This document shows positions 53,242-61,374 of a DNA stretch of 64,000 bases, one piece after another. The stretch's first letter is position 1; every line of letters begins with the position of its first letter. Position numbers and translations under genes: made by a program. The stretch is from Quatrionicoccus australiensis (lineage in GTDB: Bacteria > Pseudomonadota > Gammaproteobacteria > Burkholderiales > Rhodocyclaceae): positions 2,833,001 through 2,897,000 of the forward strand of contig NZ_JAHBAH010000001.1 in assembly GCF_020510425.1 (NCBI RefSeq), in the 5' to 3' direction. The notes beneath the pieces were generated by a model. It made no database searches. It was given only the letters and a program-made list of their open reading frames with translations, and was not told the DNA's origin.

Positions 53242-53377
53242 TTATGAATTTTGGCCCGCAATGATTTTTGCCGTATGTGGTAATATTTTGGGTCCAAGAC
53301 GGTATAACCGGGCGGGGTCAGGGGGAAACTCGGCCACTGCTCATTGCTCGCAACTCAACTAAACGCAAGGAAAGCGC

Positions 53378-54538
53378 ATGAAAATTCACGAATATCAGGG
53401 CAAACAACTCCTGAAAAAATTCGGCGTTACGGTTCCGCGCGGGATTCACTGCACGACCGTCGATGACGCGGTCAAGGCAGCAGAAACCCTGGGCGGCAAG
53501 GTTTGGGTCGTCAAAGCCCAGATTCACGCCGGTGGCCGTGGCAAGGGTGGCGGCGTCAAGGTCGCAACCTCCCTGGAAAAAGTGCGCGAATACGCCAGCC
53601 AGATTCTCGGCATGCAGCTGATCACGCACCAGACCGGTCCGGAAGGCCAGAAGGTTCGTCACCTGCTGATCGAAGAAGGCGCTGACATCCAGCACGAGTA
53701 CTACGTTGCAGCGCTGACCGACCGCGCCACGCAGTCTGTCGCGATCATGGCCTCCTACGAAGGCGGCATGGACATCGAAGAAGTTGCCCACAACACCCCG
53801 GAAAAGATCGTCAAGGTCTTCGTCAACCCGCTGGTCGGCCTGACCGACGAGCAAGGCCTGGAACTGGCCAAGGGCATGGGTATGCTGGAAGCCTCCATTC
53901 CGCAGTGTATCGACACGTTGAAGAAGCTCTACACCTGCTACATGGAAACCGATGCTTCGCTGGCCGAAATCAATCCGCTGATCCACGAAGGCGACGGCAC
54001 CGTCAAGGCCATTGACGCCAAGTTCAACTTCGACTCCAACGCCCTCTATCGTCAGCAGGAAATCGTCGCCATGCGCGACCTGGATGAAGAAGATGCCGAC
54101 GAAATCGAAGCTTCCAAGTTCGATCTGGCCTACATCTCCCTCGACGGCAACATCGGCTGTCTGGTGAACGGTGCCGGTCTGGCCATGGCCACGATGGACA
54201 CCATCAAGCTGTTCGGCGCCGAGCCGGCCAACTTCCTCGACGTCGGTGGCGGTGCCACGACCGAGAAGGTGACCGAAGCCTTCAAGATCATGCTCAAGAA
54301 CACCAAGGTCAAGGGCATTCTGGTCAACATCTTCGGTGGCATCATGAAGTGCGACACCATTGCTGCCGGCGTCGTTGCCGCTGCCAAGGAAGTCAATCTG
54401 GCCGTGCCGCTGGTCGTCCGCATGAAGGGCACCAACGAAGACATGGGCAAGCAGATCCTCAAGGATTCCGGTCTGCCTATCATTTCTGCCGATTCCATGG
54501 CCGAAGCCGCCACCAAGATCGTCGCTGCGGTCAAGTAA
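53378..54538 (+). CDS. sucC: Succinyl-CoA synthetase beta subunit
   Basis: Encodes 386 residues, an ATP-grasp protein. [55 protein letters not shown] and FGGIMKCD. Makes ATP or GTP while converting succinyl-CoA to succinate in the TCA cycle. AAGGAAAG ribosome site. Eleven bases before sucD. Confidence 0.98.
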   Translation: MKIHEYQGKQLLKKFGVTVPRGIHCTTVDDAVKAAETLGGKVWVVKAQIHAGGRGKGGGVKVATSLEKVREYASQILGMQLITHQTGPEGQKVRHLLIEEGADIQHEYYVAALTDRATQSVAIMASYEGGMDIEEVAHNTPEKIVKVFVNPLVGLTDEQGLELAKGMGMLEASIPQCIDTLKKLYTCYMETDASLAEINPLIHEGDGTVKAIDAKFNFDSNALYRQQEIVAMRDLDEEDADEIEASKFDLAYISLDGNIGCLVNGAGLAMATMDTIKLFGAEPANFLDVGGGATTEKVTEAFKIMLKNTKVKGILVNIFGGIMKCDTIAAGVVAAAKEVNLAVPLVVRMKGTNEDMGKQILKDSGLPIISADSMAEAATKIVAAVK

Positions 54539-54549
54539 GGAGCTATTGA

Positions 54550-55443
54550 ATGTCCATTTTCATCAATAAGAACACCCGTATCATTACCCAGGGCATCACC
54601 GGCAAGACCGGTCAGTTCCATACGGAAAAGTGCCAGGAATACGCAAACGGCAAGGAATGCTTTGTTGCCGGCGTGAACCCGAAGAAGGCCGGCGAGTCCA
54701 TCTTCAATATTCCTATCTACGCTTCGGTCAAGGAAGCTGCCGCCGAAACCGGCGCTACCGTTTCCGTGATCTACGTGCCGCCCCCGGGTGCCGCTGCCGC
54801 GATCTGGGAAGCCGTTGAAGCCGACCTCGATCTGGCCATCTGTATCACCGAAGGCATCCCGGTTCGCGACATGCTGATCCTGCGCAACAAGATGAAGGCC
54901 AAGGAAGCCGCTGGCGGCAAGAAGACCCTGCTGCTCGGCCCGAACTGCCCTGGCCTGATCACCCCGGATGAAGTGAAGATCGGCATCATGCCGGGTCACA
55001 TCCACCGCAAGGGTCGCATCGGCGTGGTTTCGCGCTCCGGCACCCTGACCTACGAAGCCGTTGGCCAATTGACCGAAATCGGTCTGGGCCAGTCGTCTGC
55101 CGTCGGTATCGGTGGTGACCCGATCAACGGTCTGAAGCACATCGACGTCATGAAGGCTTTCAACGACGATCCGGATACCGACGCTGTCATCATGATCGGC
55201 GAAATCGGTGGTCCTGACGAAGCCGAAGCTGCCATGTGGTGCAAGGAAAACATGAAGAAGCCGGTGGTTGGCTTCATCGCTGGTGTTACCGCACCGGCCG
55301 GCAAGCGTATGGGCCACGCTGGCGCCCTGATTTCCGGTGGTGCCGATACGGCAGATGCCAAGCTGGAAATCATGGAAGCCTGCGGCTTCACCGTGACGCG
55401 CAATCCGTCCGAAATGGCCAAGCTGTTGAAGGCTCTGCTGTAA
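54550..55443 (+). CDS. sucD: Succinyl-CoA synthetase alpha subunit
   Basis: Encodes 297 residues. CoA-binding Rossmann domain (QGITGKTGQFHT), GPNCPGLITPDE, and the phosphohistidine loop MGHAGALI. Pairs with SucC. Ribosome site AAGGAG. A terminator follows 20 bases after the stop. Confidence 0.98.
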   Translation: MSIFINKNTRIITQGITGKTGQFHTEKCQEYANGKECFVAGVNPKKAGESIFNIPIYASVKEAAAETGATVSVIYVPPPGAAAAIWEAVEADLDLAICITEGIPVRDMLILRNKMKAKEAAGGKKTLLLGPNCPGLITPDEVKIGIMPGHIHRKGRIGVVSRSGTLTYEAVGQLTEIGLGQSSAVGIGGDPINGLKHIDVMKAFNDDPDTDAVIMIGEIGGPDEAEAAMWCKENMKKPVVGFIAGVTAPAGKRMGHAGALISGGADTADAKLEIMEACGFTVTRNPSEMAKLLKALL

Positions 55444-55463
55444 AATTCGAGCCTTGCTCAACC

Positions 55464-55494
55464 AAAAAGGCGGGCTGCATGTCCGCCTTTTTTT
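55464..55494 (+). terminator. Terminator after sucCD
   Basis: AAAAAGGCGG (55464-55473), loop, CCGCCTTTTT (55483-55492), then more T. Confidence 0.92.
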
Positions 55495-55506
55495 CGTCTG
55501 GTATTC

Positions 55507-56208
55507 ATGGAACTTGATTTTTTCTCTGCTGCATTCTGGATTGCCGTCGGTCAGATCATCCTGATCGATATCGTTCTCTCTGGCGATAACGCCGTGGTGA
55601 TTGCACTTGCCTGTCGCAATCTGGCGCCGGAACAACGGCGTACAGGTATTTTCTGGGGGGTGGCCGGTGCCGTCAGCCTGCGCGTCGTGCTGACTGTCTT
55701 TGCGGCGCTGGTGATGAACCTGCCCTGGTTGAAGCTGGGCGGCGGTTTGCTGCTGATCTGGATTGCCGTCAAGCTGATGCTGCCGGAAGACGAAGAGGGG
55801 CACGACATCAAGCCATCCTCCCACTTGTGGGGAGCGGTCAAGACGATCGTTGTTGCCGATTTCGTCATGAGCCTCGATAACGTGATTGCCGTCGCCGGTG
55901 CTGCCCACGGCAGTCTGGCCTTGCTGCTCTTCGGGCTGGCGGTCAGCATTCCGCTCATCGTCTGGTCGAGCCAGTTGATCCTGCACTGGATGGAGCGCTT
56001 CCCGTCCATCGTGCTGTTTGGTGCTGCCTTGCTCGGCTATGTCGCCGGCCAGATGATATTCACCGACCCCGGTGTACTTGATTTGCTGCCGCCGCTGCCG
56101 CTTTGGTCAGCAAAGGTGGCTGGCGCCGTTGGTGCGCTGCTGGTCGTGGTGCTTGGACGCTGGCTTGAGCAGCGGATGCTGGCGCGTCAGGATGTCACCA
56201 TCGTTTGA
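55507..56208 (+). CDS. TerC-family integral membrane protein (YjbE-like)
   Basis: Encodes 233 residues with seven membrane segments. LIDIVLSGDNAVVIALA and VADFVMSLDNVIAVAGAAHG are the paired TerC acidic motifs; FGLAVSIPLIVWSS follows. Related proteins export Mn2+ or load metal into exported enzymes. No manganese riboswitch is visible in the short gap before it. Starts 12 bases past the sucCD terminator. Confidence 0.92.
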   Translation: MELDFFSAAFWIAVGQIILIDIVLSGDNAVVIALACRNLAPEQRRTGIFWGVAGAVSLRVVLTVFAALVMNLPWLKLGGGLLLIWIAVKLMLPEDEEGHDIKPSSHLWGAVKTIVVADFVMSLDNVIAVAGAAHGSLALLLFGLAVSIPLIVWSSQLILHWMERFPSIVLFGAALLGYVAGQMIFTDPGVLDLLPPLPLWSAKVAGAVGALLVVVLGRWLEQRMLARQDVTIV

Positions 56209-56240
56209 TGTAATGATTTTAGAGATGTTAGGAGTTCGGC

Positions 56241-57197
56241 GTGGCCCTGTTTCTCTCGGAAAATGATGTAAAAAAGCTGTTGACCGTTGAGATGGCTCTG
56301 GAAGGGGTCGAATCGGCACATCGTGACCTGGCGCTCGGTCAAGCCCTGGATACGCCGCGCGCCCGCTCGCGCTTGCCGCAAACGGTACTGCATATCCTGC
56401 AAGGTGCCTTGCCGGCCCAGGGCGTACTTGGTTACAAGGCCTATACCAGCAATCGCAGCGGCAACCGTTTTTTGGTGCACCTGTTCGATGCGGCCAGCGG
56501 TCAATTGCGCGCCGTGATCGAGGCTGATTATCTCGGCATGATCCGGACCGGGGCGACCAGCGGCCTGGCTGCGCGCTGGCTGGCGCGGCCGGATTCGACC
56601 GTGGCCGGCGTGTTTGGTGCCGGCTGGCAGGCGGAAGGCCATGTGCGCGCTATCTGCGCCGCCCTGCCGCTGGAGCGGGTCAAGGTGTTCAGTCGCAAGA
56701 CCGACAAGTTGCAGGCTTTTTGCCAGCGCATGAGCGAGGCGACCGGTGTTGCGGTCGAGCCGGCGGCCAATGCCGAAGAACTCGTGCGTGGCAGCGACTT
56801 GATCGGAACCGTAACCACCGCAGCGCAGCCGTTGTTTGACGCCGAATGGCTGGAGCCGGGAACGCATATCAATGCAGCCGGTTCGAATGCGCTGATTCGC
56901 CAGGAGTTGTCGGAAGCGGCCCTGAAGCGTTGCGACCTGATTGCCGTCGATGCCGTGCCGACGGCGCTGGCCGAAGCGGGTGACCTGCTGCCGCTGCTCG
57001 AAAAGGGGCGTCTGCATCCGCGGCAGATGCTCGAACTGGGTGATGTGATCATCGGTCGGCATCCCGGCCGTACGGACGCCGGCCAGATTACCGTTTTCGA
57101 ATCGCAAGGCATGGCCATCCAGGATCTGGCGGTGGCGTTGCGCGTGCTGGCCGCGGCCGAGGCGCAGGGGCTGGGGGTGGAGATTCCCTTGCGGTAA
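56241..57197 (+). CDS. Ornithine cyclodeaminase/mu-crystallin family protein
   Basis: Encodes 318 residues, NAD(P)-binding. LGYKAYTSNRSGNRFLVHLFD, EADYLGMIRTGATSGLAARWL, GVFGAGWQAEGHVRA (dinucleotide loop) and AAGSNALIRQEL. Members include ornithine cyclodeaminase, alanine dehydrogenase, imine reductases and mu-crystallin; the substrate here is unknown. GTG start with AGGAG upstream. It sits just before the signalling block. Confidence 0.9.
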   Translation: MALFLSENDVKKLLTVEMALEGVESAHRDLALGQALDTPRARSRLPQTVLHILQGALPAQGVLGYKAYTSNRSGNRFLVHLFDAASGQLRAVIEADYLGMIRTGATSGLAARWLARPDSTVAGVFGAGWQAEGHVRAICAALPLERVKVFSRKTDKLQAFCQRMSEATGVAVEPAANAEELVRGSDLIGTVTTAAQPLFDAEWLEPGTHINAAGSNALIRQELSEAALKRCDLIAVDAVPTALAEAGDLLPLLEKGRLHPRQMLELGDVIIGRHPGRTDAGQITVFESQGMAIQDLAVALRVLAAAEAQGLGVEIPLR

Positions 57198-57274
57198 GGT
57201 TTGACCGCCGGCCTTGCCTGGCGTAAAAAGATGCCCGGGCGATATGCCAGCGGTGATTTTAAGGGGTTGGGAGG

Positions 57275-59797
57275 ATGGCGAAAGCCGCGTTCTGGAAGTC
57301 GGACTGGTTTCTCGGGGTTGTCCTCACCCTGCTGATGCTGCTCGCCGGTGGCGGCGATCTGCTGCAGAGCCTGGAGCGCAAGGCCTACGACCTGGCGGTG
57401 CAGGCTTCAGACAAGACCGCTTCCGATCGCATTGCTGTGATCGCCATCGATGACCAGAGTATTGCCAACCTTGGTCGCTGGCCATGGTCACGCGATATGC
57501 ATGCCCGCCTGACCGATCGGCTGGCCGGCGCGCAGGTCAAGCTGGTCGCCAACACCATCTTCTTCTCCGAGCCGCAGCTTGATGCCGGCTATGGCTACGT
57601 TACCCGCCTGATCGACATGGTCGAGCAGAGCAAGGGTGAAAATGCTGCACCATCGCCCGAGTTGGAAAAAATATCGGCCGTGCTCGGCGAAGCCGAGGCG
57701 GCGCTCAATACCGATGTCCGCCTGGCGAGCAGTTATGCCAATGCCGGCAATGTCCTGTTGCCGCTGCTTTTCCGGTTGGAAGCGGCGCAGGGGCGGCCGG
57801 ACAAACCCTTGCCGGATTTCATCCAGGCCAATCGTTTGGCGCAGGTGGCGGATGGCGGCGGCATGGCCTTGCCGGCGTCGCAGGTGCAAATGCCGATCGA
57901 GCTGCTGGGCAGCAAGGCGCAGGCGCTCGGCCACCTCAATACCTTGCCTGACGTTGATGGCGGGATCCGGGCGGAAGCGCTGGTCGTGCAGTATTTCGAT
58001 CAGTTCTACCCGGCGCTGTCGCTGGCGATTGCCGCGCGCAGCCTGAATCTCGGGCCGGCCGACATCACGGTGCAACTGGGGCGCGAAGTCCGGCTCGGCA
58101 AGCTGAGTATCCCGACCGACCGGTCGACGGCGATGCATACCTATTTTTACAAGGATCGGGACGGTCGACCGGCGTTTCCGGTCGATTCTTTCTACGATGT
58201 CCTGTCCGGCAAGATTCCGCCCGGCAAGTATGCCGGCAAGATCGTCCTGATTGGTGCCACGGCCGCCGGTGTCGGCTCGGCGCAGGTGACGCCGGTTTCG
58301 CCAAGCATGGCGCCGGTGTTGACCCTGGCGCATGCCGTGTCGAGCATCCTGCAGGAGCACTTTTTCCTGACGCCGGCCTGGGCTGAATGGGCCAGCCTGG
58401 CGGCGAAGGTCGCGGTCGGCCTCTATCTGATCCTGCTGTTGCCGCGTCTGTCAGCCGCCGCCGGCGGTTTGCTGACGCTGCTTTGCCTTTTTGCGCTGCT
58501 CGGCAGTCACTTCGGGCTGATGCTGGGAGCCGGAATCTGGGTGCAATTGATGGGTGCGACCAGCTTGTTGCTGCTCGGCCATCTCCTGCTGACCACCAAG
58601 CGCTATCTCGTCACCGAGCGCAGCAAGGAAAAATCGGAACTCGATTCCGCCGAGTCGAACCGCATGCTGGCACTGGCTTTTCAGGGGCAGGGCCAGCTCG
58701 ACATGGCCTTCGACAAGTTCCGCAAGTGTCCGATGGACGCCGGCCTGCTGGAAAACATGTACAACCTGGCGCTCGACTACGAGCGCAAGCGGCAGTTCAA
58801 CAAGGCCGAGGCAGTGTTCCGCTATGTCGCCGACTTCAACCCGCAATTCCGCGATGTGGCACAACGCCTGCAGCGCGCCAAGCAGATGTCGGAAGCCGTG
58901 CTACTCGCCGGTGCGAACGGCAAGACGGTTAACGGCACGCTGGTCATGGGCGTCGAGCAGGCCATGCTGGGGCGCTACAAGATCGAGAAGGAACTCGGCA
59001 AGGGCGCGATGGGCGTGGTCTATCAAGGGCGCGATCCGAAGATCAATCGCGTCGTCGCGATCAAGACCATGGCGCTGGCGCAGGAGTTCGACGCCGACGA
59101 GCTGGACGAGGTCAAACAGCGTTTCTTCCGCGAGGCAGAAACGGCCGGGCGTCTCAATCACCCCAATATCGTCACCATCTACGATGCCGGCGAAGAGCAT
59201 GATCTGGCCTACATCGCCATGGAGTTCCTGAGCGGACGCGATCTCGTGCCGCAGACCAGGCCGGCTGGACTGTTGCCCTTGCCCGTAGTGGTGTCGATTG
59301 TCGCCCGCGTAGCCGATGCGCTGGATTATGCGCACCGCAACCATGTCGTGCATCGCGACATCAAGCCCGCCAACATCATGTATGAACCAGACAGCGACCA
59401 GCTCAAGGTCACCGATTTCGGCATCGCCCGGATCACCGACTCGTCGCGGACGCGGACCGGCATGGTGCTGGGCACGCCCTCATACATGTCCCCCGAGCAA
59501 CTCGCCGGCAAGAAGATCGATGGCCGTTCCGACCTCTTTTCGCTCGGCGTCATGCTTTATCAGATGTGCAGCGGTCAACTGCCGTTTAGCGGCGAATCCA
59601 TGGCACAACTGATGTTCCGGATCACCAACGAGTCGCCCACGGATATTTTGAGTATCAAACCTGACTTGCCTGCTGGTATTGTGGCGGTCATCACCAAGGC
59701 GCTCAGCAAGAACCCCGCGCAGCGCTACCAGCAGGGGGCGGAAATGGCTGCTGCCCTGCGTGCCTGCCTGAATTCGCCAGAAAGTCACGTCTCTTGA
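57275..59797 (+). CDS. CHASE2-transmembrane Ser/Thr protein kinase
   Basis: Encodes 840 residues. One N-terminal anchor (about 10-27), a periplasmic CHASE2 sensor (about 45-350; RIAVIAIDDQSIANLGRWPWSR, GKIVLIGATAAG), three membrane segments (about 370-445), a TPR-like helical linker (about 465-540; MYNLALDYERKRQFNKAEAV), then a Hanks-type kinase: P-loop GKGAMG at 575-580, Lys597, HRDIKPAN at 693-700, DFG at 714-716, then GTPSYMSPEQ. All catalytic residues are present. It senses an unknown periplasmic signal and phosphorylates cytoplasmic targets. First gene of a five-gene set; the FHA protein downstream is a likely partner. Confidence 0.95.
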   Translation: MAKAAFWKSDWFLGVVLTLLMLLAGGGDLLQSLERKAYDLAVQASDKTASDRIAVIAIDDQSIANLGRWPWSRDMHARLTDRLAGAQVKLVANTIFFSEPQLDAGYGYVTRLIDMVEQSKGENAAPSPELEKISAVLGEAEAALNTDVRLASSYANAGNVLLPLLFRLEAAQGRPDKPLPDFIQANRLAQVADGGGMALPASQVQMPIELLGSKAQALGHLNTLPDVDGGIRAEALVVQYFDQFYPALSLAIAARSLNLGPADITVQLGREVRLGKLSIPTDRSTAMHTYFYKDRDGRPAFPVDSFYDVLSGKIPPGKYAGKIVLIGATAAGVGSAQVTPVSPSMAPVLTLAHAVSSILQEHFFLTPAWAEWASLAAKVAVGLYLILLLPRLSAAAGGLLTLLCLFALLGSHFGLMLGAGIWVQLMGATSLLLLGHLLLTTKRYLVTERSKEKSELDSAESNRMLALAFQGQGQLDMAFDKFRKCPMDAGLLENMYNLALDYERKRQFNKAEAVFRYVADFNPQFRDVAQRLQRAKQMSEAVLLAGANGKTVNGTLVMGVEQAMLGRYKIEKELGKGAMGVVYQGRDPKINRVVAIKTMALAQEFDADELDEVKQRFFREAETAGRLNHPNIVTIYDAGEEHDLAYIAMEFLSGRDLVPQTRPAGLLPLPVVVSIVARVADALDYAHRNHVVHRDIKPANIMYEPDSDQLKVTDFGIARITDSSRTRTGMVLGTPSYMSPEQLAGKKIDGRSDLFSLGVMLYQMCSGQLPFSGESMAQLMFRITNESPTDILSIKPDLPAGIVAVITKALSKNPAQRYQQGAEMAAALRACLNSPESHVS

Positions 59798-59822
59798 AAA
59801 AAATACGTCTGGAGTGCAGCCC

Positions 59823-60644
59823 ATGAGGCTTGCCGACGCGCTGGAAATGGTTACCCGTACCGATCCGGGTATGGTTCGTTCGCATAACGAAGATGCGGTT
59901 TTTGCCGATGCCAGTCTCGGACTGGCCATCCTGGCTGACGGTATGGGCGGGTACAACGCCGGCGAAGTGGCGAGTGGCATGACCACCACCCTGCTGGCCA
60001 GCAACCTGACCCAGTTCCTGAGCCCGCCATCCGTGCCGGATGGCGAGGTCATGACGGCGGATTTCTTGCAGCAGCGCCTGCTTGACGAAGTTTCGGCCGT
60101 CAATGTGGCGGTGTTCAACGCGTCCGAGAGCCAGCCGCAATACGCCGGCATGGGAACAACCCTGGTTGCTGCCCACTTTTACGATAACCGGGTGCTGGTC
60201 GCGCATCTTGGTGACTCCCGGCTTTATCGCTTGCGCAATGGTCGTTTCGAGCAACTGACACGGGATCACTCCCTCTTACAGGAACAGCTTGATGGTGGCA
60301 TGATTAGCGCAGAGGAAGCGCGTCATTCGCACAACAAGAATTTGCTGACCCGGGCGCTCGGGGTCGATCCCTTTGTCGAAACGGAAATCCACGCACATGC
60401 TGTGTTGCCGGGCGATCTTTTCCTGGTTTGTTCGGATGGTCTGAACGACATGATCGACGATGAGGAAATCGCCAATGTCCTGCGGGTGCTGGGGGGCGAT
60501 TTGTCGCTGGCGGCCGAGGAACTGGTCGAACTGGCCAACGGCAATGGCGGTCGGGATAATATTTCGGTAATTCTGGTACGGGTACACAGCAGTTTTGCCG
60601 TACCACGCGGCTGGTGGCAAAAGCTGCTGGCCCGGTTCAAATGA
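59823..60644 (+). CDS. PP2C-type Ser/Thr protein phosphatase
   Basis: Encodes 273 residues. PP2C motifs: RTDPGMVRSHNEDA, ILADGMGGYNAGEVAS, HLGDSRLYRLR, LVCSDGLNDMID and GGRDNISVILV, holding the metal-binding aspartates. Soluble. It should remove phosphates placed by the kinase encoded 25 bases upstream. ATG 59823 preferred, with GGAG ten bases before; a GTG at 59814 is possible. Confidence 0.95.
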   Translation: MRLADALEMVTRTDPGMVRSHNEDAVFADASLGLAILADGMGGYNAGEVASGMTTTLLASNLTQFLSPPSVPDGEVMTADFLQQRLLDEVSAVNVAVFNASESQPQYAGMGTTLVAAHFYDNRVLVAHLGDSRLYRLRNGRFEQLTRDHSLLQEQLDGGMISAEEARHSHNKNLLTRALGVDPFVETEIHAHAVLPGDLFLVCSDGLNDMIDDEEIANVLRVLGGDLSLAAEELVELANGNGGRDNISVILVRVHSSFAVPRGWWQKLLARFK

Positions 60645-60659
60645 GATGAGGCTGGCAAC

Positions 60660-61355
60660 ATGGCAAAAATGATCCTTTCAATGGACGGTCTGGTACTGAA
60701 GGAAATTCAGCTCGACAAGGAGCGCCTGACCATCGGTCGCAAGCCGCACAACGACATCCAGATCGACAATCTCGCCATCTCCGGCGAGCACGCGGCGATT
60801 GTCACCATCCTCAACGACTCTTTTCTCGAGGACATGAACAGCACCAACGGGACGCTGGTCAATGGCCAGCCGATCAAGAAGCACTTCCTGCGCAACAACG
60901 ATGTTGTCGAACTGGGCAAGTACAAGCTCAAGTACATGGCAGATCTCAGCGATACCGCTGCCACCATCGACGAGCATGAAAGGGCTGCCGCGCCGCGCGC
61001 CACGCCCCTGCGTCCGGAGGACATGCAATTGGTCGAGAGCGCCACGCGCAGCAATGTCGGGACGCGCAGCAACGTGGCTGGCGTTGCCGTTGCCTCGGCC
61101 GCCGTGCAACTGCTCAGCGGTGCCAACATGGGCAAGGAGCTGGAACTCACCAAGACACTGACCACGCTGGGCAAGCCTGGTCTGCAGGTGGCGGTGATCG
61201 CCAAGCGGCCGAACGGCTTTTTCATCACGCATGTCGAAGGGACGCAATTTCCCATCGTCAATGGCGAGGTGCTCGATGCCCAAGCCTATCAGCTCAAGGA
61301 TCACGATGTTATCGAGATTGCCGGCATCAAGATGGAATTTTTCCTGAAGACCTGA
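60660..61355 (+). CDS. FHA-domain phosphothreonine-binding protein
   Basis: Encodes 231 residues. N-terminal FHA domain with the full binding set: Arg in TIGRKPHND, Ser and His in ISGEHAAI, Asn in NSTNGTLVNG. A short linker leads to a second FHA-like region (about 145-231) that keeps the strands (VAVIAKRPNGFFITHV) but has lost the Arg/Ser/His set. It probably binds the autophosphorylated kinase or links the kinase and the cyclase. Fifteen bases after the phosphatase. Confidence 0.92.
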   Translation: MAKMILSMDGLVLKEIQLDKERLTIGRKPHNDIQIDNLAISGEHAAIVTILNDSFLEDMNSTNGTLVNGQPIKKHFLRNNDVVELGKYKLKYMADLSDTAATIDEHERAAAPRATPLRPEDMQLVESATRSNVGTRSNVAGVAVASAAVQLLSGANMGKELELTKTLTTLGKPGLQVAVIAKRPNGFFITHVEGTQFPIVNGEVLDAQAYQLKDHDVIEIAGIKMEFFLKT

Positions 61356-61374
61356 TGTCCGGCGCGCCGCGGCC

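Noticed and set aside
54130..55986. 618-codon minus-strand open frame across sucCD and the TerC gene
   Set aside because: It is antisense to three well-supported genes; high third-position GC keeps opposite frames open and the translation has no recognisable domain.
57275..61355. Type VI secretion regulators (kinase, phosphatase, FHA)
   Set aside because: This trio is known from T6SS control, but no T6SS structural gene is present, and the kinase has a CHASE2 sensor and a cyclase partner instead.
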